This document shows, in pieces, positions 25,765-34,078 of a stretch of DNA of 64,000 bases. Position 1 is the first letter of the stretch. Each line of letters opens with the position of its first letter. The stretch is taken from contig CAZMBD010000001.1 in the NCBI GenBank assembly GCA_964564325.1, positions 72,844 to 136,843 of the forward strand, read 5' to 3'. Both the position numbers and the translations under genes were made by a program. The notes under the pieces are model-generated. The model was not told the DNA's origin. It saw only the letters and a list, made by a program, of their open reading frames with translations, and ran no database searches. The stretch is from JAAZMA01 sp964564325 (lineage in GTDB: Bacteria; Bacillota; Clostridia; Tissierellales; Tepidimicrobiaceae).

Positions 25765-27399
25765 TTATTCTATTGAAAATATATAGTAGTAAAGTGGCTG
25801 ACCACCAAAAACTACCTCTATATCAAAATCTTCAAATTCCTCCTCAAGCTTTTCAGCTAATTCCATTACCTCTTCTTCTTTTGTTTCTTCACCATAGAAC
25901 ATGGTTATTAAAGAAGAATCCTCATCTACAATTTTTTTGAGTAATTCAAAAGATACTTTTTCTATATCATCACCTATAGCTAATATATCATCCTTCTGTA
26001 TTCCAATTATATCGTCTTTTTTAATCTTGATATTATCTATTTCAGTATCTCTAACTGCATAAGTAACCTGAGCAGTTTTTACATGCTCTATAGCTTCTTC
26101 CATGTTTTTAAGGTTTTCTTCTATATTTAAACTAATATCCAAAGACAATAATGCTGCTATACCTTCAGGTATAGTTTTTGTTGGAAACACGTAAATATTT
26201 TTATCGCTTAACTCTTTGGCCTGATCCGCTGCTAAAACTATGTTTCCATTGTTTGGAAGAATAATTATATTTTTACCTTCTACTTGCTCTATTGCATTTA
26301 AAATATCCTCTGTACTAGGATTCATAGTTTGACCACCAGGTATAATATAATCTACATTTAGCTCTTTAAATACAGTATCTAAACCCTTGCCTATAGAAAC
26401 AGTTATAATCGCATATTCCTTTAGTGACTTGTTTTCTTGTTTTTGTTCGAAATCAACTTCTCTTGCTAATATATGACTATGTTGATATCTCATATTGTCA
26501 ATTTTAATATCATTTAATTCACCAAGTACTAATGCCTTTTCCAATACTTCTCCTGGATTATTAGTGTGAACATGAACCTTAATTAACCCTTCTCCACCTA
26601 CTACAAGCAATGAATCACCAAAAGTAGCCATTTCTTCCCTAAATTTATCAATTTCTCTGCTATCAGTATTTATCATAAACTCTGTACAGTAGCCATATTT
26701 TATATCCCCAGTATCTATATCATGTGATATAGGTTTTTCTATTATTTTTGCTGGTCCTAAATCTTCTAGTTTATAATCTTCTTTATCAGTTATTCCATTA
26801 AGTGCACCAACTAAAACATACATTAAACCCTTTCCACCAGCATCTACTACTCCTGCTTGTTTTAATACTGGTAACATTTCTGGAGTTTGATTTAATACTT
26901 TATTTCCATGTTCTATAACTTTCTCCATAAATAATACTATATCTTTCTCATCTTCAGCAATATCGATTGCATAATCGGCACATCCCCTTGCTACAGTTAA
27001 GATTGTACCTTCTGTAGGCTTCATAACAGCCTTATATGCAGTATCAGCTGCCAATTTAAACGCATTTGCTAAATCCCTAGTATTAACCACTTCCATACCC
27101 TTTAGCCCATTTGCAAATCCTCTAAATAATTGGGATAGTATAACTCCTGAATTTCCTCTAGCTCCCATAAGAGAACCTGTACTGGCTGCCATAGCTACTT
27201 TGCCAGCACTATATTCTTCTAAATTTAATATATGTTTAACAGAAGACTTCATTGTCAACGACATATTGGTACCTGTATCCCCATCAGGAACAGGAAATAC
27301 ATTCAATGTATCAACCTCTTCTTTATTATTATCCAGACAAGCCGTTGCACCAATAAATGCCTTTTTTAGCATAATACCATTCATATTTTCATACTTCAA
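25765..27399 (-). CDS. DAK2-domain fatty acid kinase-like protein (YloV/FakA family)
   Basis: 544 residues. The N-terminal DAK2 kinase domain carries the metal/ATP-binding acidic motif PVPDGDTGTNMSLTM near residue 37 and GARGNSGVILSQLFRG near 85. A middle domain contains KVHVHTNNPGEVL near 275, and a C-terminal domain resembles a DegV-like lipid-binding fold. FakA with a FakB partner phosphorylates exogenous fatty acids for PlsX/PlsY. No FakB/DegV gene is in this window, so the substrate is inferred. It follows the Asp23-like gene, the standard yloU-yloV pair. Confidence 0.92.
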   Translation of the reverse strand: MKYENMNGIMLKKAFIGATACLDNNKEEVDTLNVFPVPDGDTGTNMSLTMKSSVKHILNLEEYSAGKVAMAASTGSLMGARGNSGVILSQLFRGFANGLKGMEVVNTRDLANAFKLAADTAYKAVMKPTEGTILTVARGCADYAIDIAEDEKDIVLFMEKVIEHGNKVLNQTPEMLPVLKQAGVVDAGGKGLMYVLVGALNGITDKEDYKLEDLGPAKIIEKPISHDIDTGDIKYGYCTEFMINTDSREIDKFREEMATFGDSLLVVGGEGLIKVHVHTNNPGEVLEKALVLGELNDIKIDNMRYQHSHILAREVDFEQKQENKSLKEYAIITVSIGKGLDTVFKELNVDYIIPGGQTMNPSTEDILNAIEQVEGKNIIILPNNGNIVLAADQAKELSDKNIYVFPTKTIPEGIAALLSLDISLNIEENLKNMEEAIEHVKTAQVTYAVRDTEIDNIKIKKDDIIGIQKDDILAIGDDIEKVSFELLKKIVDEDSSLITMFYGEETKEEEVMELAEKLEEEFEDFDIEVVFGGQPLYYYIFSIE

Positions 27400-27417
27400 T
27401 TGTAGTACCTCCTTAAA

Positions 27418-27774
27418 CTACTTTTCAACCCTAATTCCTTGCACATATACATTGATTTTTTTCACTGTAAGGCCTGTTAGGTTTTCCACATTGAATTTAA
27501 CTTTTTCAATAATATTTTCAGCCACAACAGATATTCGCATACCATATTCTAATATAACATGCAAGTCAATTTCTACTTCATGGCCATTAGTATATACTTT
27601 AACTCCTTTAGATAAATTATCCCATTTCAATAATTCAAAAAAACCATCAGTAGCATTTTTACTTGCCATACCTACTATTCCATAGCTTTCCATAGCAGAT
27701 AATCCAGCTATTGTTGCAATCACATTATCTTCTATATTTATATATCCGTATTCGTTGTTTGTCTTTGCTGGCAT
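27418..27774 (-). CDS. yloU: Asp23/Gls24 family envelope stress protein (YloU)
   Basis: 118 residues. The Asp23 block IEDNVIATIAGLSAMESYGIVG and EVEIDLHVILEYGMRISVVAENI are typical. Members associate with the membrane through partners and are linked to cell-wall stress. The pair with the fakA-like gene and the divergent rpmB match the Bacillus arrangement. It has a recognisable promoter. Confidence 0.95.
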   Translation of the reverse strand: MPAKTNNEYGYINIEDNVIATIAGLSAMESYGIVGMASKNATDGFFELLKWDNLSKGVKVYTNGHEVEIDLHVILEYGMRISVVAENIIEKVKFNVENLTGLTVKKINVYVQGIRVEK

Positions 27775-27815
27775 AAAATCTCGCCTCCTTATATTTAAAA
27801 TTCCTTTATGAATAT

Positions 27816-27844
27816 ATATTACCTTATAATAATAAATAGTTCAA
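27816..27844 (-). promoter_or_regulatory. Sigma-A type promoter of yloU
   Basis: On the minus strand TTGAAC (27844-27839), 17-base spacer, and TAATAT (27821-27816), about 42 bases before the yloU start. Divergent to the rpmB promoter. Confidence 0.65.
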
Positions 27845-27880
27845 CCAGTACTTATATTATTTACTTTTTCATAATTTTTC

Positions 27881-27909
27881 TTGCTTTTTTATCATTCATT
27901 GTGTAAAAT
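27881..27909 (+). promoter_or_regulatory. Sigma-A type promoter of rpmB
   Basis: TTGCTT (27881-27886), 17-base spacer, TAAAAT (27904-27909) on the plus strand. A second TATAAT at 27910-27915 abuts it. The leader of about 60 bases ends in an AAGGAGGTG ribosome-binding site. Confidence 0.6.
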
Positions 27910-27974
27910 ATAATATGTCTTTGTAAATTATAGAAAATGATAATGATTTTTTATGGCATTAAGGAGGTGCACAT

Positions 27975-28166
27975 ATGGCAAATTACTGTGAAATATGTGG
28001 TAAAGGAAAAATGTCCGGAAACAAAGTTACATTTTCAAATAAAAAGAATAATAGAACTTGGTCTCCAAACATTAGAAAAGTTAGAGCAGTTGTAGATGGT
28101 ACCACAAAGAGAATTAACGTATGCACTAGATGTTTAAGATCTGGATATGTTGAAAGAGCATTATAA
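27975..28166 (+). CDS. rpmB: 50S ribosomal protein L28
   Basis: 63 residues. It begins MANYCEICGKGKMSGNKVTF and contains NKKNNRTWSPN, the L28 signature; CEIC and the later CTRC pair form a zinc-binding version. The ATG follows AAGGAGGTG. It is a single-gene plus-strand unit closed by a strong terminator and divergent from yloU, as in Bacillus. Confidence 0.98.
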   Translation: MANYCEICGKGKMSGNKVTFSNKKNNRTWSPNIRKVRAVVDGTTKRINVCTRCLRSGYVERAL

Positions 28167-28168
28167 AA

Positions 28169-28208
28169 AATAAGGCTTCCAATATAATTAAGGGGAAGCC
28201 TTATTTTA
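28169..28208. terminator. Bidirectional terminator between rpmB and the small membrane protein gene
   Basis: 12-bp arms AATAAGGCTTCC and GGAAGCCTTATT enclose a 13-base loop; TTTTAATTTT follows on the plus strand and a T run on the minus strand. The stop codon of the minus-strand gene lies in the stem. It can serve both convergent genes. Confidence 0.85.
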
Positions 28209-28383
28209 ATTTTAATAATAATATGCCCATTATAACTAATACAATTCCTATTAAAAATAAAAGCATCTCTATAGAAATTATATTTATAATAATCATTAAA
28301 CCTATAATTCCTAAGACTATGCCTACTATTTTTTTTATCTTATGTCTATATTTACATCTATATTTATAAAAAAAATTTTTCAT
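28201..28383 (-). CDS. Small membrane protein of unknown function
   Basis: 60 residues. A basic N-terminus (KNFFYKYRCKYRHKIKK) is followed by two hydrophobic stretches (VGIVLGIIGLMIIINII and MLLFLIGIVLVIMGILLL), likely a two-helix hairpin in the membrane. The ATG at 28383 has a GAGGTG site six bases ahead, which supports real translation, and the gene ends in a shared terminator. No family recognised. It follows thiN after about 60 bases and could be part of that transcript. Confidence 0.6.
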   Translation of the reverse strand: MKNFFYKYRCKYRHKIKKIVGIVLGIIGLMIIINIISIEMLLFLIGIVLVIMGILLLKLK

Positions 28384-28447
28384 AAAAAACACCTCAAATA
28401 ATATGGCTTATTTCATATTATTCAAGGCGTTTAATTTTAGTTACATA

Positions 28448-29083
28448 CTAATCAAGAGATATAATTACTAATGCTATTCCACTATGAATTTTTATATATC
28501 CATAAGATCCTTTTATTTCATTACTTATTCCTAAAGTCGAACTAAATTCAAGTTTTGCCTTAGATAAAGGATACTCAAAACCATTTAAAGATACTTGAAT
28601 CCCGTTATCTGTAATAGGAATTATAGATACATAAGAATTCCTTTGTTTTTTAATTTTTAACTCATTATCAACTAAATATATAATATTATGGTGGTCAATT
28701 ATTTTACCCTTAACCTTCTTATCTCTTAATTTTTTAAGTAAAAATATATTGCCTAAAGTATGATCCATTCTAGTACCTAATGCTCCTAATATAGTAATAT
28801 CTCGAAAACCTTTTTCAATTAAATAATCAATTGCTAATTCTGTATCTGTATTATCTTTTTTAACTGGAAACTTTACAATTGGAATTTTTTGATATTCAAT
28901 GGTTTTTAGGCTATTCTCTTCAATGGAATCCAAATCTCCAATTATAATATCAGGTACTAAATTAGCATCTAGACAATAATTTGTTCCACCATCAGCACAT
29001 ATTATAAAATCCATATCATCCGCTACTTTTTTTATGAGCTCAATATTTTCAATATTCCCACCTGAAACTAGTAATGCTTTCAA
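28448..29083 (-). CDS. thiN: Thiamine pyrophosphokinase
   Basis: 211 residues. It converts thiamine to thiamine pyrophosphate. The family motifs are ICADGGTNYCLD near residue 33, IIGDLDSIEENS near 50 and KDNTDTELAIDYLIEKG near 78, with GALGTRMDHTLGNI near 100. The start is a TTG after GGTGAT. It lies 15 bases after thiT, so import and activation of thiamine share one TPP-controlled transcript. Confidence 0.96.
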   Translation of the reverse strand: MKALLVSGGNIENIELIKKVADDMDFIICADGGTNYCLDANLVPDIIIGDLDSIEENSLKTIEYQKIPIVKFPVKKDNTDTELAIDYLIEKGFRDITILGALGTRMDHTLGNIFLLKKLRDKKVKGKIIDHHNIIYLVDNELKIKKQRNSYVSIIPITDNGIQVSLNGFEYPLSKAKLEFSSTLGISNEIKGSYGYIKIHSGIALVIISLD

Positions 29084-29098
29084 TTATATCACCATTCT

Positions 29099-29644
29099 TT
29101 ATTCTTTTGGTATTTTACTAATAGGTTTCCATATCAATGATAATATTATAGCAGTTATAATAAATTCTGGTAGTAAATATTGTAGTTGATAAATAAGTGA
29201 ATATTTCCATGCACCCATATCTTCTGGTGCATATTGACCAAAAAATACAATACCTGCAGTAAAGTGACATAAAAATCTCCCACCAATGGCTAAAAAAGCC
29301 CCAAGTATTATATTTAAATAATCCTTGATTTTATATTCCCCATCATTTATATTAATAATTCCTGCTAAACCCAGTAATCCAAAGGCAATAGGATATTCTA
29401 ATATAGCTTGTACTGGTGTATATACGTAACCACCTAATATTATTTTTAATACTCCAAATATAGCCCCTGTAATCATTCCTGGTCCTACTCCCCATCTTAT
29501 TGCAAACAATATTATAGGTATCATACTACCTGCAGTAACGGAACCTCCCATAGGTGCTTCATAAAGCTTTATTCTACTTAATAAAACCGACAATGCAATC
29601 ATAATTCCTGCTTCTGCTAACATTTTTGTGCTCCACTTTTTCAT
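29099..29644 (-). CDS. thiT: Thiamine ECF transporter substrate-binding subunit ThiT
   Basis: 181 residues, about six hydrophobic segments. The ThiT signature region MIALSVLLSRIKLYEAPMGG and SMIPIILFAIRWGVGPG is present, and the C-terminal half has LGAFLAIGGRFLCHF and GAWKYSLIYQLQYLLPE with the aromatic residues that bind thiamine. It needs the shared ECF energising module (EcfAA'T), which is not in this window. Expression is controlled by the TPP riboswitch upstream. The ATG has a GGAGGTAAT site. Confidence 0.95.
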   Translation of the reverse strand: MKKWSTKMLAEAGIMIALSVLLSRIKLYEAPMGGSVTAGSMIPIILFAIRWGVGPGMITGAIFGVLKIILGGYVYTPVQAILEYPIAFGLLGLAGIININDGEYKIKDYLNIILGAFLAIGGRFLCHFTAGIVFFGQYAPEDMGAWKYSLIYQLQYLLPEFIITAIILSLIWKPISKIPKE

Positions 29645-29658
29645 CTCATTACCTCCTA

Positions 29659-29696
29659 TAAAAAATAATACCTACTACCAGAATTAGGTAATAGGT
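29659..29696 (-). terminator. Riboswitch-controlled terminator ahead of thiT
   Basis: On the minus strand ACCTATTACC and GGTAGTAGGT pair with one G-U wobble, and the hairpin is followed by ATTATTTTTT. It lies between the TPP aptamer and the thiT ribosome-binding site, so it is the probable expression platform: TPP binding favours termination. Confidence 0.8.
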
Positions 29697-29711
29697 AAAT
29701 TAAACTATTTA

Positions 29712-29800
29712 TTCACTTTCCTACGCTAGAATTACCTAGTTCAGGTTAAAAGGGTCGGGATAAAATCCCCTCTCAGCCGTACGGCTCCCCTAGTGCTGAT
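29712..29800 (-). promoter_or_regulatory. TPP (thiamine pyrophosphate) riboswitch
   Basis: On the minus strand the conserved THI-box blocks are in order: AGGGGAGCC near 29793-29785, the pyrimidine-sensing CTGAGAGG near 29777-29770, GACCCTTTTAACCTGAACTAG near 29755-29735, and a closing TAGCGTAGGAAAG near 29728-29716 that pairs back toward the 5' end. It is followed by an intrinsic terminator and the thiamine genes thiT-thiN, which independently support the call. Confidence 0.95.
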
Positions 29801-29848
29801 TATATTTAATTGACGTATTCATTATATCATATAATTTGAAATATGCAA

Positions 29849-30496
29849 TTATATATTTTTAAACATTTTGGTCCTTGCTTCTATATCCTCTGCTCCAAAT
29901 ATCCCAGAACCAACTACTAAAATGTCTGCTCCTAAATTTAATATATCCTTAGCATTATCTAGTTTAATACCTCCATCTACTTCTATTAATATATCTAAAT
30001 TTCTCTCATCTATAATTCGTCTTAAATCTGTTATTTTTCTATTCATAGACTTAATATATTTTTGACCACCAAAACCAGGATTTACAGTCATTATCAATAC
30101 CATATCAATGTATTCTAATACATATTCTAGAGTCTCTAAAGATGTGGCTGGATTTAGTGATACTCCCGCCTTTAGCCCAAAGGATTTGATTTCTTCTATA
30201 GTTCTATGTAAATGAGTAGTGGCCTCCTGATGAATAGTAATAATATCTGCACCTGCCTCATAAAAATCCTTAATATATCTTTCTGGCCTATCTATCATTA
30301 AATGAACATCAAAGGGAATATCAGTTATATCCCTCAATCTCTTTATTACGGGGGGGCCAAAACTAATATTTGGTACATAAATACCGTCCATAACATCTAA
30401 ATGAATATAATCTGCTCCTCCCTTTTCTAAGCTTAATATTTCCTCCTTTAGATTTCCAAAATCTGCCGATAATATAGAGGGTGAAATTTGTGCCAA
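29849..30496 (-). CDS. rpe: Ribulose-phosphate 3-epimerase
   Basis: 215 residues. A TIM-barrel enzyme interconverting ribulose-5-phosphate and xylulose-5-phosphate. Motifs: SPSILSADF at the start, HLDVMDGIYVPNISFGP near 33, LMTVNPGFGGQKYI near 135 and IEVDGGIKLDN near 172. The start is TTG with a GGAGG site. It ends the priA-to-rpe series, coupled to rsgA. Confidence 0.98.
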   Translation of the reverse strand: MAQISPSILSADFGNLKEEILSLEKGGADYIHLDVMDGIYVPNISFGPPVIKRLRDITDIPFDVHLMIDRPERYIKDFYEAGADIITIHQEATTHLHRTIEEIKSFGLKAGVSLNPATSLETLEYVLEYIDMVLIMTVNPGFGGQKYIKSMNRKITDLRRIIDERNLDILIEVDGGIKLDNAKDILNLGADILVVGSGIFGAEDIEARTKMFKNI

Positions 30497-30497
30497 T

Positions 30498-31376
30498 TTA
30501 ATACCTCCTTATGTTTTTAATCTCTTCTAAAAAGCTCAAATAATTTTCATATCTACTAATGGATATATTTCCATTTTCTAATTGCCTTTTAACCTCACAA
30601 TCTGGCTCTCTATCATGTAAACAAGATATGAATTTACATTTATCTTCATACTTCTGAATTTCTTTAAATCCTATTGCTAATTGATTTTTATTTTCAATAA
30701 AATCTAAATCTAAAGAGCTAAAACCTGGACTATCTAATACATAAGAACTAGAATCTAAATCTAAAAGTTCCACATGGCGAGTAGTATGCTTACCACGAGT
30801 TGTTTTTTTACTAACCTCTCCAGTCTTTAAATCTAGTCCAGGATGAATTTTATTCAATAACGAAGATTTACCTACACCAGATGGACCTGCAAATACAGTA
30901 ATATTATTTTTTAATTGTTCCCTTAGCTCTTCAATACCTATATTTTTCGTAGTGCTAGTATTAATAATATGATATCCAGCACTAGAATATATATCGTTAA
31001 TTGCTTGAATCTTTTCTTCACTCTCCAAATCTATTTTGTTTAAACAAATATGGATATTTAAGTTTTCAAATTCTGCCATTACTAAAAATCTATCTAGTAA
31101 CCAAAAATTAATATCTGGTTCCTTAACACTCATAACTATAATTACTTGAGTAATATTTGCCACAGGAGGTCTTAATAATTGGGATCTTCTTGGCTTAATT
31201 TCTTTTATATAGCCAGTATTATCCTCTTTACTAATTTGAATTTTTACTTTATCTCCAACTAAAGGTATTATATTTTCTTCTCTAAATAATCCTCTAGCCT
31301 TACATTCAAAAATTCCTTCCTTAGTTTGTACATAATAAAATCCCCCAACGCCCTTAACAATAATACCTTCTAACAT
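30498..31376 (-). CDS. rsgA: Ribosome small-subunit GTPase RsgA (YloQ)
   Basis: 292 residues. The order OB-fold, permuted GTPase, zinc finger is clear: N-terminal OB region, G4 CLNKIDLE near 113, G1 GPSGVGKSSLL near 166, G3 DSPGFSSLDL near 212, then the zinc motif C-x4-C-x-H-x5-C from CKFISCLHDREPDC near 247. RsgA assists late maturation of the 30S subunit. The ATG has an AGGAGG site, and the gene lies between prkC and rpe. Confidence 0.97.
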   Translation of the reverse strand: MLEGIIVKGVGGFYYVQTKEGIFECKARGLFREENIIPLVGDKVKIQISKEDNTGYIKEIKPRRSQLLRPPVANITQVIIVMSVKEPDINFWLLDRFLVMAEFENLNIHICLNKIDLESEEKIQAINDIYSSAGYHIINTSTTKNIGIEELREQLKNNITVFAGPSGVGKSSLLNKIHPGLDLKTGEVSKKTTRGKHTTRHVELLDLDSSSYVLDSPGFSSLDLDFIENKNQLAIGFKEIQKYEDKCKFISCLHDREPDCEVKRQLENGNISISRYENYLSFLEEIKNIRRY

Positions 31377-31386
31377 TTAAAACCTC

Positions 31387-33318
31387 CTACTTGTCTGGAT
31401 GATATATAGTCTCTTTATGCTCTCCATTATAATAAAGTCTAAATTCCGCATCCAATTTCCCTTTTAAAGGTATTTTAATAGTTTTTCCATCTGATACATG
31501 TACTTCATCATAAAGAACTTCTATAAAGTTATCCTGGATCCTTTCTACCCTAATTTCAATTTCAGAACCGTCTTCAGGCAATGTTAAATTTAAATTAAAA
31601 GGAACTTCTTTTTCTTCTTTAGGTTCAGGTTCTGGTTCAGGTTCTGGACCTGTACTTATCTTTATATCTACTCTAGTATTAGCCTCTACAGATGTTCCAG
31701 GCTGAATACTTTGCCACATTACTCTTCCAGCTTCATATTCATCGCTTGGAGCCTTATCTGTATTGCCCTTAGCAAGACCTGATGCAATTAAAGCACTATT
31801 AGCTTCATTTTCAGTTCTATTTAAAAGGCTTGGCATATCAACCATTTTCTTCTCTGGGCCTTGACTTACTACAATATCTATTTTTGTACCCTCTTCTACT
31901 TCTTTATAAGGTTCAGGGTATTGATTTATTATAAAATTAGCTTCTACAGTATCACTAAATTGTGGTGTAACTATTCCATCTTCTAAATTCTTTTCACTTA
32001 GTATGGCATCAATTTCAGCAATATTTTTTCCTATTAAACTCGGAACCTTTACAAGCTTACCACCGGTACTTACAGTAACTTCAATAGTATAACCTGATTT
32101 TACCTTTTCACCTACTTTGGTTTTTTGATCTATTATCTCACCTTTTTTAAATTCACTACTAGATATCTCTTTCCCAACTTTTAATTTTAATCCAAAGTCT
32201 TCCAGGGTTTGCTCAGCTTTTTCTACTTGCATACCAACTAAATTTGGAACTTCTACTTCATCTGAAATAAAGTAATTTTTCAACCTATAATAACCATATA
32301 CTCCAGAAGCTACAACTACAAAAGCCAAAAATATTGCTAAAAGCATCATTTTAGTACTACTATCGCCATTTTTCTTTTCTTTCTTCTTTTTATTCCTTTT
32401 CATATCATCATTTCCTTCATCATTTACTATAGGTATAATCTGTGTAGGTGATTCAATTAAAGCTGTGTCATCTATATTTTTATTACCTATGGAATATTTA
32501 ACTCTTCTCAAATCCCTTAACAATTCAGATGCATTATTATACCTATCTAATTGACTTTTCTTAACACATTTCATAATAATATTTTCTAGACTAACTGGAA
32601 TAGTTGGATCAATTGACCTTGGAGGCAATACCTCTTCTTGTATATGTTTCAACGCCACAGATATTGGGCTATCTCCTTCATAAGGTACTTTGCCAGTTAT
32701 CATCTCATATATTACTATGCCTAAAGAATAAATATCAGACTTTTCATCTGTATAGCCTCCTCTAGCTTGCTCTGGTGAAAAATAATGTACGGAGCCTATA
32801 ACATTTGAAGTATTTGTAACTGTAGAGGCTGTAGCAGCCCTTGCAATACCAAAGTCAGTTACTTTCACTCTTCCATCCTCAGTTATCATAATATTATGGG
32901 GTTTAATATCCCTGTGAACAATATGATTTTTGTGAGCATGTTCCAATGCCTCTGCTATTTGAATTGAATAATCTAGAGTTTCCTCTAAAGATAATTTTCC
33001 CTTTTCCCTAATTATGCCCTTTAAAGTCTTTCCATTTATATATTCCATAACAATATAATAAATCCTTTCCCCATCCACTTCCTCAGCTCCAACATCATAA
33101 ACATTCACAATGTTTGGATGGGATAAACTAGCAGCTGCCTGGGATTCTCGTCTAAATTTTTTTACAAATTCTTCATCATTCACAAATTCATCTCTTAAAA
33201 TTTTTACAGCAACATTTCTATTTAAAAGTCTACATTTAGCCTTATATACATAGGCCATACCCCCAGCACCAATTTTTTCAATTATTTCATATCTACCACC
33301 TAATACAATTCCTATCAT
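31387..33318 (-). CDS. prkC: PASTA-domain Ser/Thr protein kinase PrkC
   Basis: About 643 residues. The N-terminal kinase has a glycine loop (IGAGGMAYVYKA), HRDIKPHNI, DFGIARAA and the activation segment with multiple Thr, and SPEQARGG. A transmembrane helix lies near 330-350. Three PASTA repeats follow (VEVPNLVGM, VKVPSLIGK, VDMPSLLNR) from about 360 to 565, then a Pro-Glu linker (PEPEPEPKEEKE) and an extra C-terminal beta-rich domain of about 75 residues. PASTA kinases sense peptidoglycan fragments and govern germination and wall growth. The ATG at 33318 has a GAGGTG site. Confidence 0.97.
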   Translation of the reverse strand: MIGIVLGGRYEIIEKIGAGGMAYVYKAKCRLLNRNVAVKILRDEFVNDEEFVKKFRRESQAAASLSHPNIVNVYDVGAEEVDGERIYYIVMEYINGKTLKGIIREKGKLSLEETLDYSIQIAEALEHAHKNHIVHRDIKPHNIMITEDGRVKVTDFGIARAATASTVTNTSNVIGSVHYFSPEQARGGYTDEKSDIYSLGIVIYEMITGKVPYEGDSPISVALKHIQEEVLPPRSIDPTIPVSLENIIMKCVKKSQLDRYNNASELLRDLRRVKYSIGNKNIDDTALIESPTQIIPIVNDEGNDDMKRNKKKKEKKNGDSSTKMMLLAIFLAFVVVASGVYGYYRLKNYFISDEVEVPNLVGMQVEKAEQTLEDFGLKLKVGKEISSSEFKKGEIIDQKTKVGEKVKSGYTIEVTVSTGGKLVKVPSLIGKNIAEIDAILSEKNLEDGIVTPQFSDTVEANFIINQYPEPYKEVEEGTKIDIVVSQGPEKKMVDMPSLLNRTENEANSALIASGLAKGNTDKAPSDEYEAGRVMWQSIQPGTSVEANTRVDIKISTGPEPEPEPEPKEEKEVPFNLNLTLPEDGSEIEIRVERIQDNFIEVLYDEVHVSDGKTIKIPLKGKLDAEFRLYYNGEHKETIYHPDK

Positions 33319-33336
33319 ATTAATCACCTCACTTAA

Positions 33337-34068
33337 CTAAAATTTTACCGCTATTACAGTAATATTATCATATCCACCTCTATCATTTGAAAGCTCGACT
33401 AAATCTTCACATGTTCTTTGCACATTTTTACTATTTATTAAAAATTCTTCAATTTCATTGTCATCTAACATATTTGTCAAACCATCTGTACATAATAGAA
33501 ATAATTTAGTTTCCTCTTTAGGAATTATAATTATGTCTATATCTATTTTTTCTCCAGTACCTACAGCCCTTGTAATAATATTTCGTTGTGGATGGTATTT
33601 AGCTTCTTCCCTACTAATGCTACCGTTTTTTATTAACTCTTCTACTAAAGAATGATCTTCTGTTACCTGGGACAATTTATTATTACTAAGTACATATGCC
33701 CTACTATCGCCTACATGCCCAATATATAAATTTTTATCTGTTACATAAGCTAAGGTAACGGTAGTCCCCATACCTGAACACTTTTCTTCGCTCTTAGCCT
33801 TATTGTATATTTTATTATTTGCCTCATCAATTGAGTTAAATATTTTCTTTTTTATACATTCCTCTCCAAAATCTCCTAAATTTAAGTCACTATTGAAATT
33901 TTTACTAATTATTTCAACAGCTAAATTACTTGCAATTTCACCTGCCTTATGCCCTCCCATACCATCAGCAATAATAAATAAAGGCTCTTCTCCATCTAAG
34001 GGAATGTAATATGCGTCTTGATTATTGTCTCTAATTCTACCTGCATCTGTCTTCATGCCAATATCCAA
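33337..34068 (-). CDS. prpC: PP2C-type Ser/Thr phosphatase PrpC
   Basis: About 243 residues. Metal-binding motifs of PP2C are present: RIRDNNQDAYY near 12, ADGMGGHKAGEIAS near 33, GHVGDSRAYVL near 110, LLCTDGLTNML near 185 and GGYDNITVI near the end. It reverses PrkC phosphorylation and its gene directly precedes prkC. A TTG at 34068 behind GAGGTG is the likely start; longer in-frame versions would run into rlmN. Confidence 0.96.
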   Translation of the reverse strand: MDIGMKTDAGRIRDNNQDAYYIPLDGEEPLFIIADGMGGHKAGEIASNLAVEIISKNFNSDLNLGDFGEECIKKKIFNSIDEANNKIYNKAKSEEKCSGMGTTVTLAYVTDKNLYIGHVGDSRAYVLSNNKLSQVTEDHSLVEELIKNGSISREEAKYHPQRNIITRAVGTGEKIDIDIIIIPKEETKLFLLCTDGLTNMLDDNEIEEFLINSKNVQRTCEDLVELSNDRGGYDNITVIAVKF

Positions 34069-34078
34069 TATAATCACC

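Noticed and set aside
27200..27685. 161-residue plus-strand frame opposite fakA-like and yloU genes
   Set aside because: Spans the junction of two real genes on the other strand and shows no domain or start signal.
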